Shown: positions 44,518 through 57,461, counted from the first letter of the stretch. The stretch: DNA of 64,000 nucleotides from Aricia agestis (GCF_905147365.1 NC_056408.1:5146001-5210000), one strand, 5' to 3'. Translations and numbers: made by a program. The notes: generated by a model not told the origin, from the letters alone.

Positions 44518-47368
44518 ACATTAAACTTTTCTATACGACTGCCGCTGCGCTGGTCTTAAAAATACAAGGCATAATTTCAAGTGACCATGACTTTTCAACT
44601 TAGTTTTGTCAGTTTTACATAAAAGTGGACCGTAATTAAATAGCGGAAAATCACGATTGGTACGCCTCTAAAAATGTCGCAAAAACCACACTCGCGTTAA
44701 AAACGTTTCGCAAAGTGTAGCTAGTAGTGGCGTAGAGTAACTCAGCTTTTGACCTCTTATATTTTGGAGATGGTCATCCAAAATCCATTTTTGCTTTGCC
44801 AGATAATCCTGTTTCTTCGGGGCTGGATTTGTTTTAATCTTTGATTGTAGATCTAATAAGATTAACGCATAAAAATGCTATGCCTATGTTGAACTTTGTA
44901 ATCGTCCAGGCTAGCCGCTACGGAGCAAAGGAATGTGCCTTCGCTACTGGAATCTAGTAAACAAAATAAACGAGAAACATAAATATTTACGATTCAAACA
45001 TCAACTACATATCAGGTAGAAAGGCGTAGAAATCAACTTCTGACGATAGTAAATGACACCAGCGTGTGAATACACCTACACGAGAAATATAATATTTATA
45101 TCCGATTGTACATTGAATCCGACTGGTACCATTCCGCTAACAGTCCAATAAATAAACCAGCGTCATATTATTTCATTCGAGTACATTCAATTTTATTTTA
45201 CCTCTATCGGACTCTTACGCCGATGACATACGGTCTAAACTCTAAAGTAAGGTGAAATATCTCTGAATGGTGGTATAGATCTGACAACGCGCAGTTTTTG
45301 TCTAGAGTTCGCATTGAAGTGTCAGTTGGGGCTTTTTTGGTCGACATTCTTACAGCATGTTATGAAACCGCGATAGCCACCATATTTTATTGCTGTAATA
45401 AAGATGGATCATATCTTTCGTCACCTGCTTATTAATCCTTAGAGTACAGAGTAATCAGATCCTGATGAATGAGTATTCAACTTGATTTATTGGTTGGAAT
45501 CCTGGAGATAAAATTGTGCTAATGGAAACTGCTGGCTTCATTGAACATTTTTAATCTACTGTTTTTTTTATGTATGACTATAGTAGAAATGTAAAAGATT
45601 GAAGGAGTAACAGGTTTAAGGGACAAATAATGATTTTTGTTTGTGTCACTTTGTCTATTCTTCCGAAAAATTGAACCTTTTTATGGCGGTCATACTGATG
45701 CTGTTTCATAGAAAAATAAAAATAAACATTTTGGTTTTAGCACCTAAAACGACCTGGTCATTTTATAACAGCTCATTACACGGTTGAAGTGCGATGAGCA
45801 AATTCAAATTAAGTTGAAGAAACGGATCCACTGTGGTTTTCTTGAAAATTGCATAAAACTGTTCTTTTGTGGTTTTGGACTTGCATCAAACTCTACGCAG
45901 TTCATCTGTTGCGTTGCACTTTTTATTATGACTTCAAATAAAGTTACTGAACCTTCGATACATTGTTACGTCTCAAGAGCACTCAATAACAGAACTCTGT
46001 TTTTTAAAGAGACCTGGAGTTTCTAGAGGATCTTTTCTGTTTGCTCATTTTCAATAATATAGGCCGGGTACTGATTATAAAAAAATGTTTATCCTTTTAG
46101 TTCTTTTTTTAAGCGGGAAGGCCCAGTCTGTATAATAGATAATATAGATTTAGATCTTAACCATACAAGAACAAAGTAGTGACAGACAAATTTAGTCTTG
46201 ATCTTGCTTTTTTGAAGACCAATACCAATTTTGCTCATCACTAGAGCAAAGAGAAGACGTTAGGAATGGAGTTGCAGGAACCCCAATCACTGCTACTAGA
46301 TTTTTTTTCTGCTTTAGACGGTCATAAAACACACGACCTACTAACGGATCCGTTTAAAATTGCATAAAAATGTCAACGGGCCCATTGACACGTTCACTTT
46401 TTATCACCAACATTCAATAAATTCCTTCGCTCTAGACATGGTGTAAAAACCAACAAGCGGATTCCACTACAGAGAGCTTAAAGAGGGCTGTGCATTAGAT
46501 GAAGCGACGCACGAATGTCGCAGCGTTTTGTTACGCTACCGTATGTTGCGACTTGCGGTATTAACGTTCTTGCATGAGAGCGCTACGGTGCAAAACGAAA
46601 CATCATTTCATCAAAAAGCGTGTTGATTCTGTACAAGTTTACGTACTTCCACCCTACTTCCTTATCCAAGAACGGGCGTGTCCCTAATATAAATAATCTT
46701 GCAAAAAAGTGGCAAACCAGCTACAGGTAACCATATTATATCTACTACACTACTCCTAAACCTTGTACCTATTCCTATTGGGGGAAATCCATTGATCAGC
46801 CCTCTGCTTCCCAACTGAGAAAAAACCTTAAGTTTCCCAACACACAACGTATATTATCCTGTTGCGCCGCGACCTTAGTGAGCACGGCACTTAACCAGGC
46901 CACCTGCCTGCCCGTCGCTCTGCATAGCGAATCGCAATTTATATAGGCGAGTTAACGTAGGCGGTGCTTTGTAGCTCAAGTATCTTCCTGGCGGGTCTTC
47001 ACAACGGTTCATTGGAACGCGTCAATACACTTTCCTAGCTTGAGTTTAAGCCTGCATCATGTCTTATAGTATCAAATAATAATAGGCTAGCTGCTTTTGT
47101 CGAGTAGATTTTTTGTAAACTTATATCACACTGAACGTTCAATAATTATAACGCTGTCGCAGTTTTGGCGTCATTTATGTAAGACGGTAATCAGATTTAA
47201 GGGAATTAAAACTGTTGAAACCGTTCTTATAGTTAAACGGTCTTATGCTAAATCGATAATTTAATTAAGTGGTGCTCAAGTAGCGACTAGCTGATATTCT
47301 AGTCATTCTGCTAAACAGTGACAATAACATTCAATATTTATTTACATTGGATTGCGCCCTATAAACAC
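44518..47368. other. Long unassigned stretch
   Basis: Nearly 2.9 kb without a recognised repeat boundary. The plus frame at 45784..46026 (80 codons) and the minus frame at 46662..46847 have no recognised motif. 46495-46590 has inverted gcgac/gtcgc words (gaagcgacgcacgaatgtcg) and may be a small unrecognised element. Confidence 0.35.
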
Positions 47369-47640
47369 TTCTTTTTTTGGGGACGAAGTTCCTTATCGCG
47401 CGTTCGACGTAACGGATAGACAGAACGATATATTTGACATCGACACTTTTTTATTAGTACCTGCATGGTAGGGGCAGAGGACATTGATAGTATTCCTGTG
47501 CGTCAACTAGGTGGCGTTTTTTTCATATTTTTTTTAGTGTATGCATAATGTATGTATACAGGTTTTTAGAACATAAGAAATAACTTCGTTCCATTCGGGT
47601 GTCCCTTGACAGTTGACACCTCTCAAGTTTTTTTTTTCAA
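47369..47640. mobile_element. Possible MITE, GGRACGAAGTT termini
   Basis: ttggggacgaagttccttat near 47375 and, inverted, agggacacccgaatggaacg near 47605 share a gaacgaagtt-like core. The centre includes taggtggcgttt and T-rich runs. Boundaries are uncertain. Confidence 0.35.
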
Positions 47641-47797
47641 GCTTTTTTTTCTTTTTTAAGAGATTCTCCTCCATGATTTTCTTATCAATTTTTACAGTTA
47701 ACACTTAACGATATCTATATTTTTCTTATACCTAATATTAACAGGCATGACTAGGTATGAAACGGAACAAACACATTATTACAACAAGCTCAAAATT

Positions 47798-47893
47798 CGA
47801 ACTATGGAATAGTTAACTAGGATGAAAAGCTCATTTGATGAGCATCCCGAGCACGGACTATGGAACAGTTAGCTGGAATGAAAAGCTGATTTC
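47798..47893. repeat. Tandem duplication, about 58-bp period
   Basis: gaactatggaatagttaact..gatgaaaagctcattt is followed by ggactatggaacagttagct..aatgaaaagctgattt. Two units, about 85 percent alike by eye. Confidence 0.6.
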
Positions 47894-48477
47894 AACTCAT
47901 TTAGGTTTCTATAGGAACCTGTTCGATTGTACAAATTCGAAGGTGTCGTCCAAACACAATGGACTACTGGTTATACAAATGAACTCATAGAAAGTCATGT
48001 TTGTTCAATTCAAATTTATTTGTGTTTCAAACGTCGAGTGAATTGATGTTCTGGGTTTAACTTGTAAATTATCTGGTAGGCTTAATAGCTCCATTTTAGT
48101 AGAGCAGCATTTTAGTAGATATTTATGTGCCTGATCTAATAAAAAGTCAGGAAATATTTGCCGAAATGTCTGTTTTGGGTCGCTTACTTTGTAGCAGCCC
48201 TCATCTAAACTCAACTGATAACAGTCTATCCCTTTTGGCAGACACTTAATTTAAAATTTATTCCGCAAAATCGAGTAACGCCTGATCTTTGGAGTGACGT
48301 AAAGCGTGTATATGGTATAGCAAACACTCATTGACTTCGTGTTACTTAACAACGCCATCTGCTGGAATAGCTTTAGCTGTTGTTGTGTCGTTAAAGCAAT
48401 TAGTTGCTCACAAAATAGTATTATTATTCGCCAATAGATGTCAGGAAGAGTCATATTTTTCAGTTTATCGATTATCG
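47894..48477. other. No feature recognised
   Basis: Minus frames at 48005..48214 and 48251..48454 have no recognised motif. Confidence 0.3.
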
Positions 48478-48664
48478 ATAAAACATGAATAAAAAGGCAT
48501 TTTCTAAAAATGATTCCTAGCTAGATCGATTTATCGCCCCCGAAACCCCCTATATACTAAATTTCATGAAAATCGTTGGAGCCGATTCCGAGATTCCAAT
48601 TATAAATATATATATATATAAATTATATATACAAGAATTGCTCGCTTAAAGGTATAAGATAAGC
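48478..48664 (+). mobile_element. Retroposon 3' end, RTE-like (copy 2)
   Basis: Same block order as 44336..44517 (gatcgatttatcgcccccga, atcgttggagccgattccga, tatatatata run, gctcgcttaaaggtataaga). It retains actaaatttcatga, which copy 1 has lost. Confidence 0.5.
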
Positions 48665-48697
48665 CATATTAGTTTTTTCCTTTTTAATCACTATAAT

Positions 48698-49020
48698 ATA
48701 CCAACTATTCTTACCAGAGGTAGATAAAATACCAAATAGAACCTGACTCTAAATAGTCTAGATCAACGGTTCTTCAAACTTTGTTGGTGGCGGAACCCTT
48801 TTGAGAAGTGAAATTTTTGACGGACCCCAAAAAATTGCTTTTGTCTTTGAATGAATTGTCTCCATGCTGGTGTCAGATAACATTTCTGAAAACAATTTGT
48901 GTATCACTTGCTTAGCCCATACAAGGCATTTTCCGAGCCCAGGAGCAAACTTTAAGAATTACTGCATTTAGCATTTAAATACCAACTATACTAGAAAATA
49001 ACCCAAATAGAACCTGACTC
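48698..49020. repeat. Direct repeat flanking a hAT-like end
   Basis: ataccaactat..ccaaatagaacctgactcta occurs at about 48698-48754 and again at about 48981-49021. Between them lies caacggttcttcaaactttg, reminiscent of hAT MITE ends, and caggagcaaactttaagaat. The pattern suggests either segmental duplication or an insertion with a long flanking duplication. Confidence 0.45.
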
Positions 49021-52000
49021 TAGACCCTAAACCGTAATCGATCAATCCAGATCAAATCGAAAACATCTGTAGAACATTAATAGTAATTACCTAATAGGGC
49101 CACCAGGAACCGATATTGAGATACGGTAAGCGGTACACGATATCAGGGAATTACCATATACACGCAAACCGCATAACCGTATACCACCTTTGACGCTAGT
49201 TGGTCAATGACGTCATGCAGTTTGAATGGCTCGAATGCATGGGACTGGATCTTGCAGTTTGCATGGGTCGAATGCATGCGACTGGGTCTTGATGCAAGTG
49301 ATGATTTTAATAGAGGAGTAAGAACAACCTATGGGATTTGCGTCGGATCTTAAAGCGCGAGGAATGAAAAGTAGGGAGGCTTTTGTCGACGACATGTGTC
49401 GACAAGCGTCATTTGTCTGAAGAGAAGCATAGAGTTTGCGATGCCTCATGTCAAATCATGCATTTTGTTTTGGAATAGATGTGTCGAAGATGCATTATTA
49501 TCGTTCAGACCCTTTAGTCAAGTTGAGTATTTTTAACAGATGCCATCTTTTTGCTAAAAGGTGGCCCGTGCGTGTTCCTCACGCTGGTTCTTCTCGCCGG
49601 ATTAGTCTTCGAATCGGCGATTGGCCATTCAAAACCAATTTATTCCATTTCATTTCAAATCTCCAAAAATTTGGTTTTAGAAGTTATACACTGCTGCATA
49701 CTCTTAGTTTATCTTAACTTTCAAATGCCTAATTCTATTTATCTTAACCATATATCGTAGGTCTTGTTAGCCACTGTTTATAGCTATGACAGTTGTATGA
49801 GAACAAGCATCGATAAATTACCACATCATTTAATTAATGAATTTATGTCTACCCAAACTGTCTATTTTGCTGTCTGTTTATTCTGTCCCATGGAAATTGC
49901 CCACTTAAGGCATTATAATATTCATATTTAGTATAAATTACACTTTAAGATCTAGTCAAATGCTTTACAATCATGGCAAAGAATATCTTTTCTGGCATAT
50001 TTTAATTCAAGATCTTTTATAGGTCTTTTTTTACTGCCTATCTTCTGTCTCGCTAGAATTATTCTTTTTAGCGAAAAAGTTTGCGCTTATCATCAAACAT
50101 TTTAATTGCACTTCACAGCATTTTTTAGAAAGATTAGCAAATAGTACTGAAATAAGTGTTTCTAAATTAGAAATTCTTGTAAAATCGTCGTCAAGTTAAA
50201 TACTATGCTTTACGCAATGCGTCTAGATCTCAGCTAGGCTTGGATGTCGTAATAAATAAATAATAAAGCGCCGACACCACGCGATTACCATTTCAATGTA
50301 GCAAACGAGGTTTTTAGCTATACATTATTGGATTCGTTATTTTCTAGTCTATCTTGATTGCGCAATGACAGGAATCTAGCTTAAAATGGTGTTTTATGAG
50401 GGAATAATTTTGTTAAGGTATATTACATTTTAAAGTAAAAAAAGTGATGAATGGCTTAAGCTGTCTTTGACGATTTTGTAGAAAAAAATTAAGGAAATTT
50501 TCATAATCGCTTTAATAGACTATCGATTACGTAATTTGTAAGGGCATAAAAATCTTCTATTGTACAAGATAACCGAAGAACGAGAAAGATAGAAAGATAT
50601 AATGTATCTTATATCTTTAAAGTAGCTAAAAGCAAAAAAGTAGCTTTAAAATAGCTAGTATGACATTAATAGAGGAAAGTAAACAAATATGGAATACAAT
50701 TTTGTTTTTGTGTCATCTGTAGCTTCACAATAATTTGTGAATTATGGCAAGACCATTTCTGTCTATTCGGCTCTTAAAGTCAATAGTGTCAGCAATAAAG
50801 GAGTTGTCGTATAGCCCATCACTAGCAATGTTCTACACGATATTTCATTGCACGAAATTAACGTCAGCCAGCACCGACCAACAATAGAATAATGGTGTTA
50901 TTACTTCAGATTTATTACAAGTATCGACAAATACAATGCGGCGCTGTAACGGTGTTGGCACAACATTAACGAGCACCCCTGGAATATCGATAATCACAAC
51001 ACTATGGGTTTCATAACGTCTAATGGTCGGACTCAGATCCTAGTTGCTGGTTTGGCGCCGTTATGTTTTCATCGATATTTTACTAAGGACTCAACCTATC
51101 GATTGAATATTTGAAAGACGGCTATTTTTGGTGTTAACTTTGTAAGATTAAAGCCCTTGTTGTTCTGATATAAAAAAATCTTTTGATTTTAGAATTATAT
51201 TTTGTTCAGTCGATAAAACACCCATTGTTATCATTTTCATTATTGCCTTATTTTTACCAAAATTAATTATAATACTTTTAGAAGTTTTTATTGGCAAAGT
51301 AGATCAAAATCATACATTTGATCTATAGTTTAGATCGTAGAAGACACCCTATTGTTATAACAGATAAGAAAATAGGTTTATCATTTACAGCAATTTACCA
51401 CCTTTCAGCAAAAGTCATTAACGTCAGTTGTCAAGGTGTACCGTAACAAAAATGGCGCCAGTAGCGAAACGTGAGCCATAACTTAGGCCAACGGTAAAGT
51501 TATCTGAAATCACCACGATTCAGCGCGATACCGCTATCACCACTAATTGAGGCATTTAGTGTCACTGAAGATTGTTTAAAGTTTACTGCCAAATGACATT
51601 TCATTGGCTTTTAAAAAAAGTAATGAAAAACAAGAATAAGTTAAAGCCGTAACAAACAAACCTCCGGAAAAATGTGTGTTTAATAAATAATTATGTATTT
51701 TTATGATAATACCTAATTATATAAAAAAAGTGTTGATATCGATAATATGATTATCGATAACGCGCTAGTACATCACTAACGTTATTTTTTTTCATCATCA
51801 GATTTTTAACAAGTAAAGACTACATAATCATTATTAAGGTAAGTACGTAGTATTATTTTGCTATATTTTTAAACTACTTTTTTAATTTTCTACAAACAAA
51901 ACTAGAAGATTTAATAAATTATACTACTGTAAAATGATTCTCCTATAACACAATATAAAAGCAGTGACAAATCCTTAAACAAGTTCAACGTCATAACTTC

Positions 52001-53093
52001 TCTATTTAATACAGCGAAGCTAATAGAAACATCCACTACACTTTCTTATTACACGACATACCTGTTACATGACACTATGACACACCACACATGTACACCG
52101 TAACCAATAACCATTTATTGTCGGTAATATGGACGCCCACAAGTAAACCTTACATGAGATGGGTGATACAGTTATGTCAGGATTGGCAAACGTGTTCTCT
52201 ATCGAATATAAAACCCTAATTCGAGAATTTCAATTCACTGTACTAACGTTAAGGTTTTGGACAGTTCGAATCGAAATGCCACACTCAGAGATATATAATA
52301 ATTATGTAACTTTAAATTTGATTTCTTTAGTGTATGAGTTGATGAGTTACAATGAGTTTCTCAGAAAATGTATGGAGTTTAAAATATAATTGAAGTTAAG
52401 TTATGAATTATAATTAACACAATCCTAGTGGGACATAAGGCTGCATAAAGTTTTAATTTTAAAATAATAATCAGGGCACTCATTTGTTTGATGGACGTCC
52501 CTGATAAGCGTCGGATTATATCTCGCACGGCCAAAAGGTATTTGGAACTTAGTGAAGAAATCACGGCAAAAGAGCTGTAGGCGTGTGTTTTCTCTATCAA
52601 AATAGGTCTCCAAACATTTTAGTAGTACTTATCCTTTATGGAGTTACAGTAAACTCCAAGTATACCACACCAAATTTATACCCTGACAAAAGGCAGTACG
52701 ATTTTATACGACCTCATCTAATGAAGCATCTAATCAAACGTTTGCGCAGGCATTATCACATTGAACTGGGTCGGCGTACCGTTAAGTACACGGCGCACGA
52801 GCTATGTTCAGGAAGTTATGACTGGTATATAACTTGAGATGGTACCTACGTTGTGATTTTAACCAATTTTAATCAAATTAAGCGTATTATTTATAGCGTC
52901 GAGGCCCGTCATGTTAGTTTTATCTGCCGCCCAGGCGTAACGTAGGTACAGGTTTTGCTCAATGGTCTAAACTTATTGCTTACCTAGAGGTATATTGGGC
53001 TGTGATAAGTCTTTGATATGGGTATTGGGAAATCAAAACCGCTTTACAGCAGAAGCCTAGGTTATAGGAAATGACGAGCAAAAACTGCACTAA
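49021..53093. other. Largest unassigned stretch (about 4 kb)
   Basis: AT-rich with no repeat I can name. A direct repeat of the word gcatgsgactggatcttg occurs near 49240 and 49275. Overlapping frames at 49436..49717 / 49551..49760 and 52379..52837 are under 95 codons and unrecognised. If host exons or regulatory DNA exist in the window, this low-repeat interval is the likeliest place, but nothing in it proves that. Confidence 0.35.
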
Positions 53094-53302
53094 GCCGGCG
53101 TGAAACAGCGCTTGCGCTGTGTTTCGCCGACTGAGTGAGTTTACCGAAGGCCTAATCCCCTACCTTACCCTCCCCTATTCCCTCTTAAAAGGCCGGCAAC
53201 GCACCTGCATGCGATGCGTGTTGCGAGTGTCCATGGGCGACGGAAGTTGCTTTCCATCAGGTGACCCGTTTGCTCGTTTGCCCCCTTATTTTATAAAAAA
53301 AA
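53094..53302 (+). mobile_element. Retroposon (copy G), GGGAAGG-tract family, short tract
   Basis: Plus orientation from gccggcgtgaaacagcgctt, with a much reduced pyrimidine tract (ccctaccttaccctccccta), an altered block (gcatgcgatgcgtgttgcga), and the tail ttattttataaaaaaaac. aaaactgca occurs before (about 53081) and after (about 53312) and may be part of a target duplication. The frame at 53119..53340 is repeat sequence. Confidence 0.75.
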
Positions 53303-53810
53303 CTCAATTCAAAACTGCAACATGCAAAAAAACTGAATAGCGCCGGCTCGCTACTTTGATTGAAAGCTCCAATAAGTATCGGATACTAAGCCAATAAAAA
53401 GCCTCAAAAATAAAGCAACCCCGATTCCATCTTCATTTCAACACACAAGCCACAAAAGAATATGTAAATACCATCTTAATAAAGTACGTGAGCTGCGTAT
53501 CCAAGTGTTAAAGACCTTATTAGCGGCGAGACCCATGTCCTGTGAGATTTACAATGTGTGGTCGACATTTGGTAGTCAATGGACCGATTTCAATACCGTA
53601 TATTTGAATGTGAATAAGGTTTTTATAAAGATTCAGATATATAGAGTCACGAATAAAACTTAGATCGATCTAAAAGGAGAAGGCCAAGTTAAAGCCAAAC
53701 GAAATCTCTTTATCCTTTTCTTTTTAAAAGTGGGATAGAAGTAAAGCCTGGAAGTAAAACTAGTGCTGATACGTTTGAATTTTAAGAGATTTCATGCCTA
53801 ATTTAATTTA
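53303..53810. other. No feature recognised
   Basis: AT-rich, without open frame or element boundary. Confidence 0.35.
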
Positions 53811-54035
53811 ATGAAGATTTTGACATCACCTCTACACATTTTCTTTTTTAAACTCTTCACTAAAGTTATTATTATTATTATTATTATTATCAGCCTACAG
53901 TGTCCCACTGCTGGGCAAAGGCCTCCCCTCTCTCTTTCCAAAGTTCACGATCCTGTGAAGTTGTTGGCCACTCTTTATCAAACGCATCTAGTTCACTAAA
54001 GTTATCATTAAAATATTTCTTTGAGTGCAGCAGTT
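53811..54035 (+). repeat. Dispersed repeat, TTGACATAAGCCCCATA family (copy 3), interrupted
   Basis: atgaagattttgacatcacc at 53811 runs to 53869 and resumes at 54006 with cattaaaatatttctttgag. The LINE stub at 53870..53991 splits it. Confidence 0.55.
53870..53991 (-). mobile_element. 5'-truncated LINE stub with perfect 14-bp TSD
   Basis: Flanked by the exact repeat ttcactaaagttat (53856-53869 and 53992-54005). On the minus strand it ends ggcctttgcccagcagtggg..gtaggctg followed by an (ATA)n tail. Length 122 bp, heavily truncated at the 5' side. The simple-repeat tail and TSD show target-primed reverse transcription. Parent LINE unknown; related scraps lie at 37518 and perhaps 38124 and 54417. 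Confidence 0.85.
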
Positions 54036-55151
54036 AGGTAAGCGATAATTTTATAGCAACCAGTTTATGTAGGATGAAAATTGCTCAGATTAAACTGCGT
54101 ATTTATTAATTAACCTAGAAGCACATCCTCAAACATTGCTACAACCTTTGAAATGTCACCGCAACCTACATTCCATTGCTAATTATTTGCGCATCTCAGC
54201 CCACTTTTCTATTTGCTTAAGTGTGTATGTCGAAATACGGTCGGAGGTCAAGCAATAAAACTAATAAAACGGTTTATTGAATCATTTTGATTTCAATATA
54301 AACTAAGAAACTTTTTAAGCGTAAATGCGAAAGGAATGAAATGATGACAAAACAACGAAATGGGATTGGAGTTATCGCATAAGCCGCATCTATCATGCTG
54401 TATGCACTATGCATCTCGACTGCAGGGCAAAGGCCGCTTTAGGAAGATGGCGCAAATACCAAGATAGACAGACAGACTAGGTAGGTAAAAATGGTACAGG
54501 ACCTAATTAAATTGAAGACCTTTTGGAGGCATTTACCTATCAGAAGAACAGGATGGGCTAAGTAAGAAAAACTAAGCTCACTGTGTGCAGCTAGCTATAA
54601 AGAAGACTTCAGAGTTACAAACAGTTCTATAGGTGGTGATTACCACCAGCAGAGGGATTGCACGATGCTAGACGACTGCCTACCTATCTTACGATACGTC
54701 TGCTCGTTTCGATCCATTTCATTAAAAAGTGTGTACAAAAGATACATCACATTCACCTAGAAAACGTTAACGACACAACACATTATGTGGATTTATTGAG
54801 AAAACGTTATTTTCCCAACAATTTCGTGATCAATACGTGATGTGAAATTTGTTGGCGTGGAATAGTGAGTTATGTGACGCAAACAACTCAACGTTTAAAC
54901 TTACTTTACCTCGGGGTTCACGAATTTGATCCTTATGCTGTCGTTATAAAGGTCATGTGAGATGACTCTACCTGTTGCATGAGCATTCAAGTCGGTCACG
55001 TTCATTTGCATGCATTATCGTATCCCACTTATTGTTATGTTTTTAAACTCGATGCAATTGCATATGGAGATAGAGGGTTGTAATAGGTTTGAGTCAGCAT
55101 TTTAAAGAACTAAGGCGTTATAGGGTAAGCTACCCCATAGATGGCAATCGT
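54036..55151. other. Unassigned stretch upstream of the helicase insertion site
   Basis: Holds a scrap of the LINE 3' end (gactgcagggcaaaggccgc at 54419-54438). The plus frame 54658..54840 has no recognised motif. Confidence 0.35.
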
Positions 55152-55165
55152 CCCATAACATCATT
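55152..55165. repeat. Target-site duplication, left copy, of helicase insertion
   Basis: cccataacatcatt, identical to 57462-57475. The last two T bases may also belong to the poly(A) tail (as T on this strand), so the true length is 12-14 bp. Confidence 0.85.
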
Positions 55166-55184
55166 TTTTTTTTTTTTTTTTTTT
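55164..55184 (-). repeat. Terminal poly(A) tail (T21 on plus strand)
   Basis: Directly preceded on the minus strand by AATAAA that merges with the tail, and directly followed by the target-site duplication. It is the true 3' end of the inserted copy. Confidence 0.8.
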
Positions 55185-55321
55185 ATTATAAAATTGGGGC
55201 CGTCTATAGACTGTTCGTCCATATCCTTTTTTTGTTATTTTATTATTTAGATTTTTCGCACCAAGGATAATTGAAATAATATTATGAATTTTAATTAATT
55301 GTGGTCCATCACGCCATGGAC

Positions 55322-55369
<48 letters not shown>

Positions 55370-57461
55370 TATATATATGTGTATATGTATATTTAATAGA
55401 ATAGAGTATAATATGTTATACATATAATAAATAAATATATACATTTATTGTTTTATAAATTGCATAATAATAATATTAATGTTTTGAACGGTGAGGTCCC
55501 AGTCGGTGTGGCGGCCAGTAGATCCGACATTTTCCGATTTCCTTAGATTTTATGCTGCTCCACCCTTTGCCTTTAGATGTTGTGACATTGGCTTGGTGGA
55601 GAGGGGTCACTCAAGCTGGGTGGAGTTTCTAGGTTGTTAAAAAGACATCGTTCTGTGTCGAATCTACCCGCCATGTGGCTTAGGACTTTATCGTTCCTGT
55701 CTTTTATAGCCATTTTTATATTATAATCTCTTATGTGTTCGGTTGACACCTCCGTGGCTCTTTTTATGAAGCTTGCCACAGCGTCTCCGTCAGTGTAATA
55801 GACACAGGTGTTAGTGTGCCGGGATATGGCTACAACTGCATGAGGAACGCTGTCATGGATTGCCAGCTTTCGGGACTTGGTCTGTATGATGATCACCGAG
55901 GGACTCGTTAATCCCTGAGCTTCATGGATTGTGAGGACGCGAGAGTCCGTTCCCGATCCATAGCCTGTATTAGTGAGGGCTGCTTTCTCCTCTTGTGTGT
56001 GGACAAGATACAGGGTATTTAGATTGGTTTTAGGTATTCTCGCTCCTGAATACTTCATTAGCTTTAGGGACCGCACTATTTCCTTCGATGAATAGATGTT
56101 ATTATAGACCATGCTTAAGGCGTATGCCACATCCATAGGGCTCCTGTGTGTGCAAGACAACTCCTGGGTGATGCTGGTTACCAGGTTTGGACGAGTGTAA
56201 TTAAGTTTAAAGAGGTTTTCACGCTCTATAAACGGGAGTTGGTTAATATCTCCAATGAGGATAACATCGTTGGCGCCTGTTAACTGATTCGCCATGACGA
56301 TTGAGCCGAAATGGTTCATGAGGGCCTCGTCAACTATCAACCTTTTGTAGGTTTCTTTTGTCCCATTTACCAGCAAAGAGGCCATGGTACGAACTTTATC
56401 TTTAACTTTGTTGCCAGTTCGTAGCGATAGCCTTTGCTTTAGATCCTCGGCTGCTTCGATTGTCGTTGTTATTATAACGTCTGTTTCCTCATTGAAGTTA
56501 TTAATGATCCAAGTTGTCTTCCCACATCCAGGAACCCCATTGACCCACGAGTAGTTGATAGGTTTCGCGAATATATCCCAGTCCATGCTGGATTCGGGGT
56601 CCCCAGATAGGACTTCTGCCATTTCTAGTATCCTGTCTTCCAGCATTATTCTGGTACATTCCGCTATTACCACTATTGGATCCTCAGATTTTGTGATAAA
56701 TTTGAGAGTTCCCGTGCGTTTTGTCTCATCCTCGTCCAGAACCACGAATCCGCAGTCGGCACTTAACGCCGCCATATACTGCCCTGTCATCGCCCCGGCA
56801 ATTATTGTGGAGGTGACATTGTCGTATATGGCAGCTTTTGCATCCTCGAGTCTCACTTCTAACAGCTTTTGATTTTTCCGCTGATAGGCCTGCATGATCT
56901 TATTGCAGGTCAAGAGCTTTATGGTCTTATTTGCTCTTATTATCGCCTGGAACTCGAGGAAGGCATTTATTATATGATCTTCGGGGCTCTGGGCCAGTCT
57001 GAGTTTTGGCGGGAGCACTTGCCCGAGATCGGCCCTATATCTTTTGTTTTTATTTGCCGGTGTTTGTGTAGATGGTTCCCTCAAAAAAGCCTCCATTGCT
57101 AAAGCCTGCCGATTTGTTTGTGACGAAGCCTTGATCCGAGAAAGGGTGTTTTTATCCTCGATCATTCTTTCACGATGAAGTACTTTTTTGATGGAGCCCA
57201 CAAACGCTTTTAATTTGGCCGTTGAGTTTAGAGACTTCTTAATTTCATTTTTATTTCTCTCTTTCTCATCCTCTTTTTTGGTCTCCCGTGATGCTTGGAG
57301 TCGTTCACTTGCGGAGGATGAGTTCGCCTTATTGCTGGGTTGGGACGTTGCTGGCTGATCATCACGATTCTTTTTGAGGAAGCTTAGGTCATCCCCTCTG
57401 TTCTCGTAGACGATTATCTCATGATGTTCTGAGGCTTTTACTATTCCATAGTAAAAGCACA
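55166..57461 (-). mobile_element. Retrotransposed insertion carrying SF1 helicase ORF
   Basis: A minus-oriented insertion of about 2.3 kb bounded by the 14-bp direct repeat. From its 5' side (57461) it holds the helicase reading frame, about 200 nt of 3' untranslated sequence with AATAAA at 55449-55444, a 43-nt A tract (T at 55324-55366), about 140 nt of further sequence, AATAAA at 55187-55182, and a terminal A tract (T to 55164). TSD, 3' poly(A) and 5' truncation are the marks of target-primed reverse transcription by a LINE. It lacks reverse transcriptase. It is either a truncated R1-type LINE whose ORF2 ends in a captured helicase domain, a structure reported in insects, or a viral-like mRNA copied in trans. 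Confidence 0.8.
55324..55366 (-). repeat. Internal poly(A) tract (T43 on plus strand)
   Basis: 43 T in a row, followed on the plus strand by an (AT)n stretch (55367-55378). On the minus strand it lies 78 nt beyond an AATAAA. It is probably an earlier poly(A) tail now internal to the insertion. Length may be affected by sequencing slippage. Confidence 0.7.

Noticed and set aside
49021..53093. Host exons in the low-repeat interval
   Set aside because: No frame above 95 codons, no recognisable domain and no paired splice signals I could defend.
56555..57102. Two plus-strand open frames of 105 and 77 codons
   Set aside because: They are antisense shadows of the helicase coding sequence.
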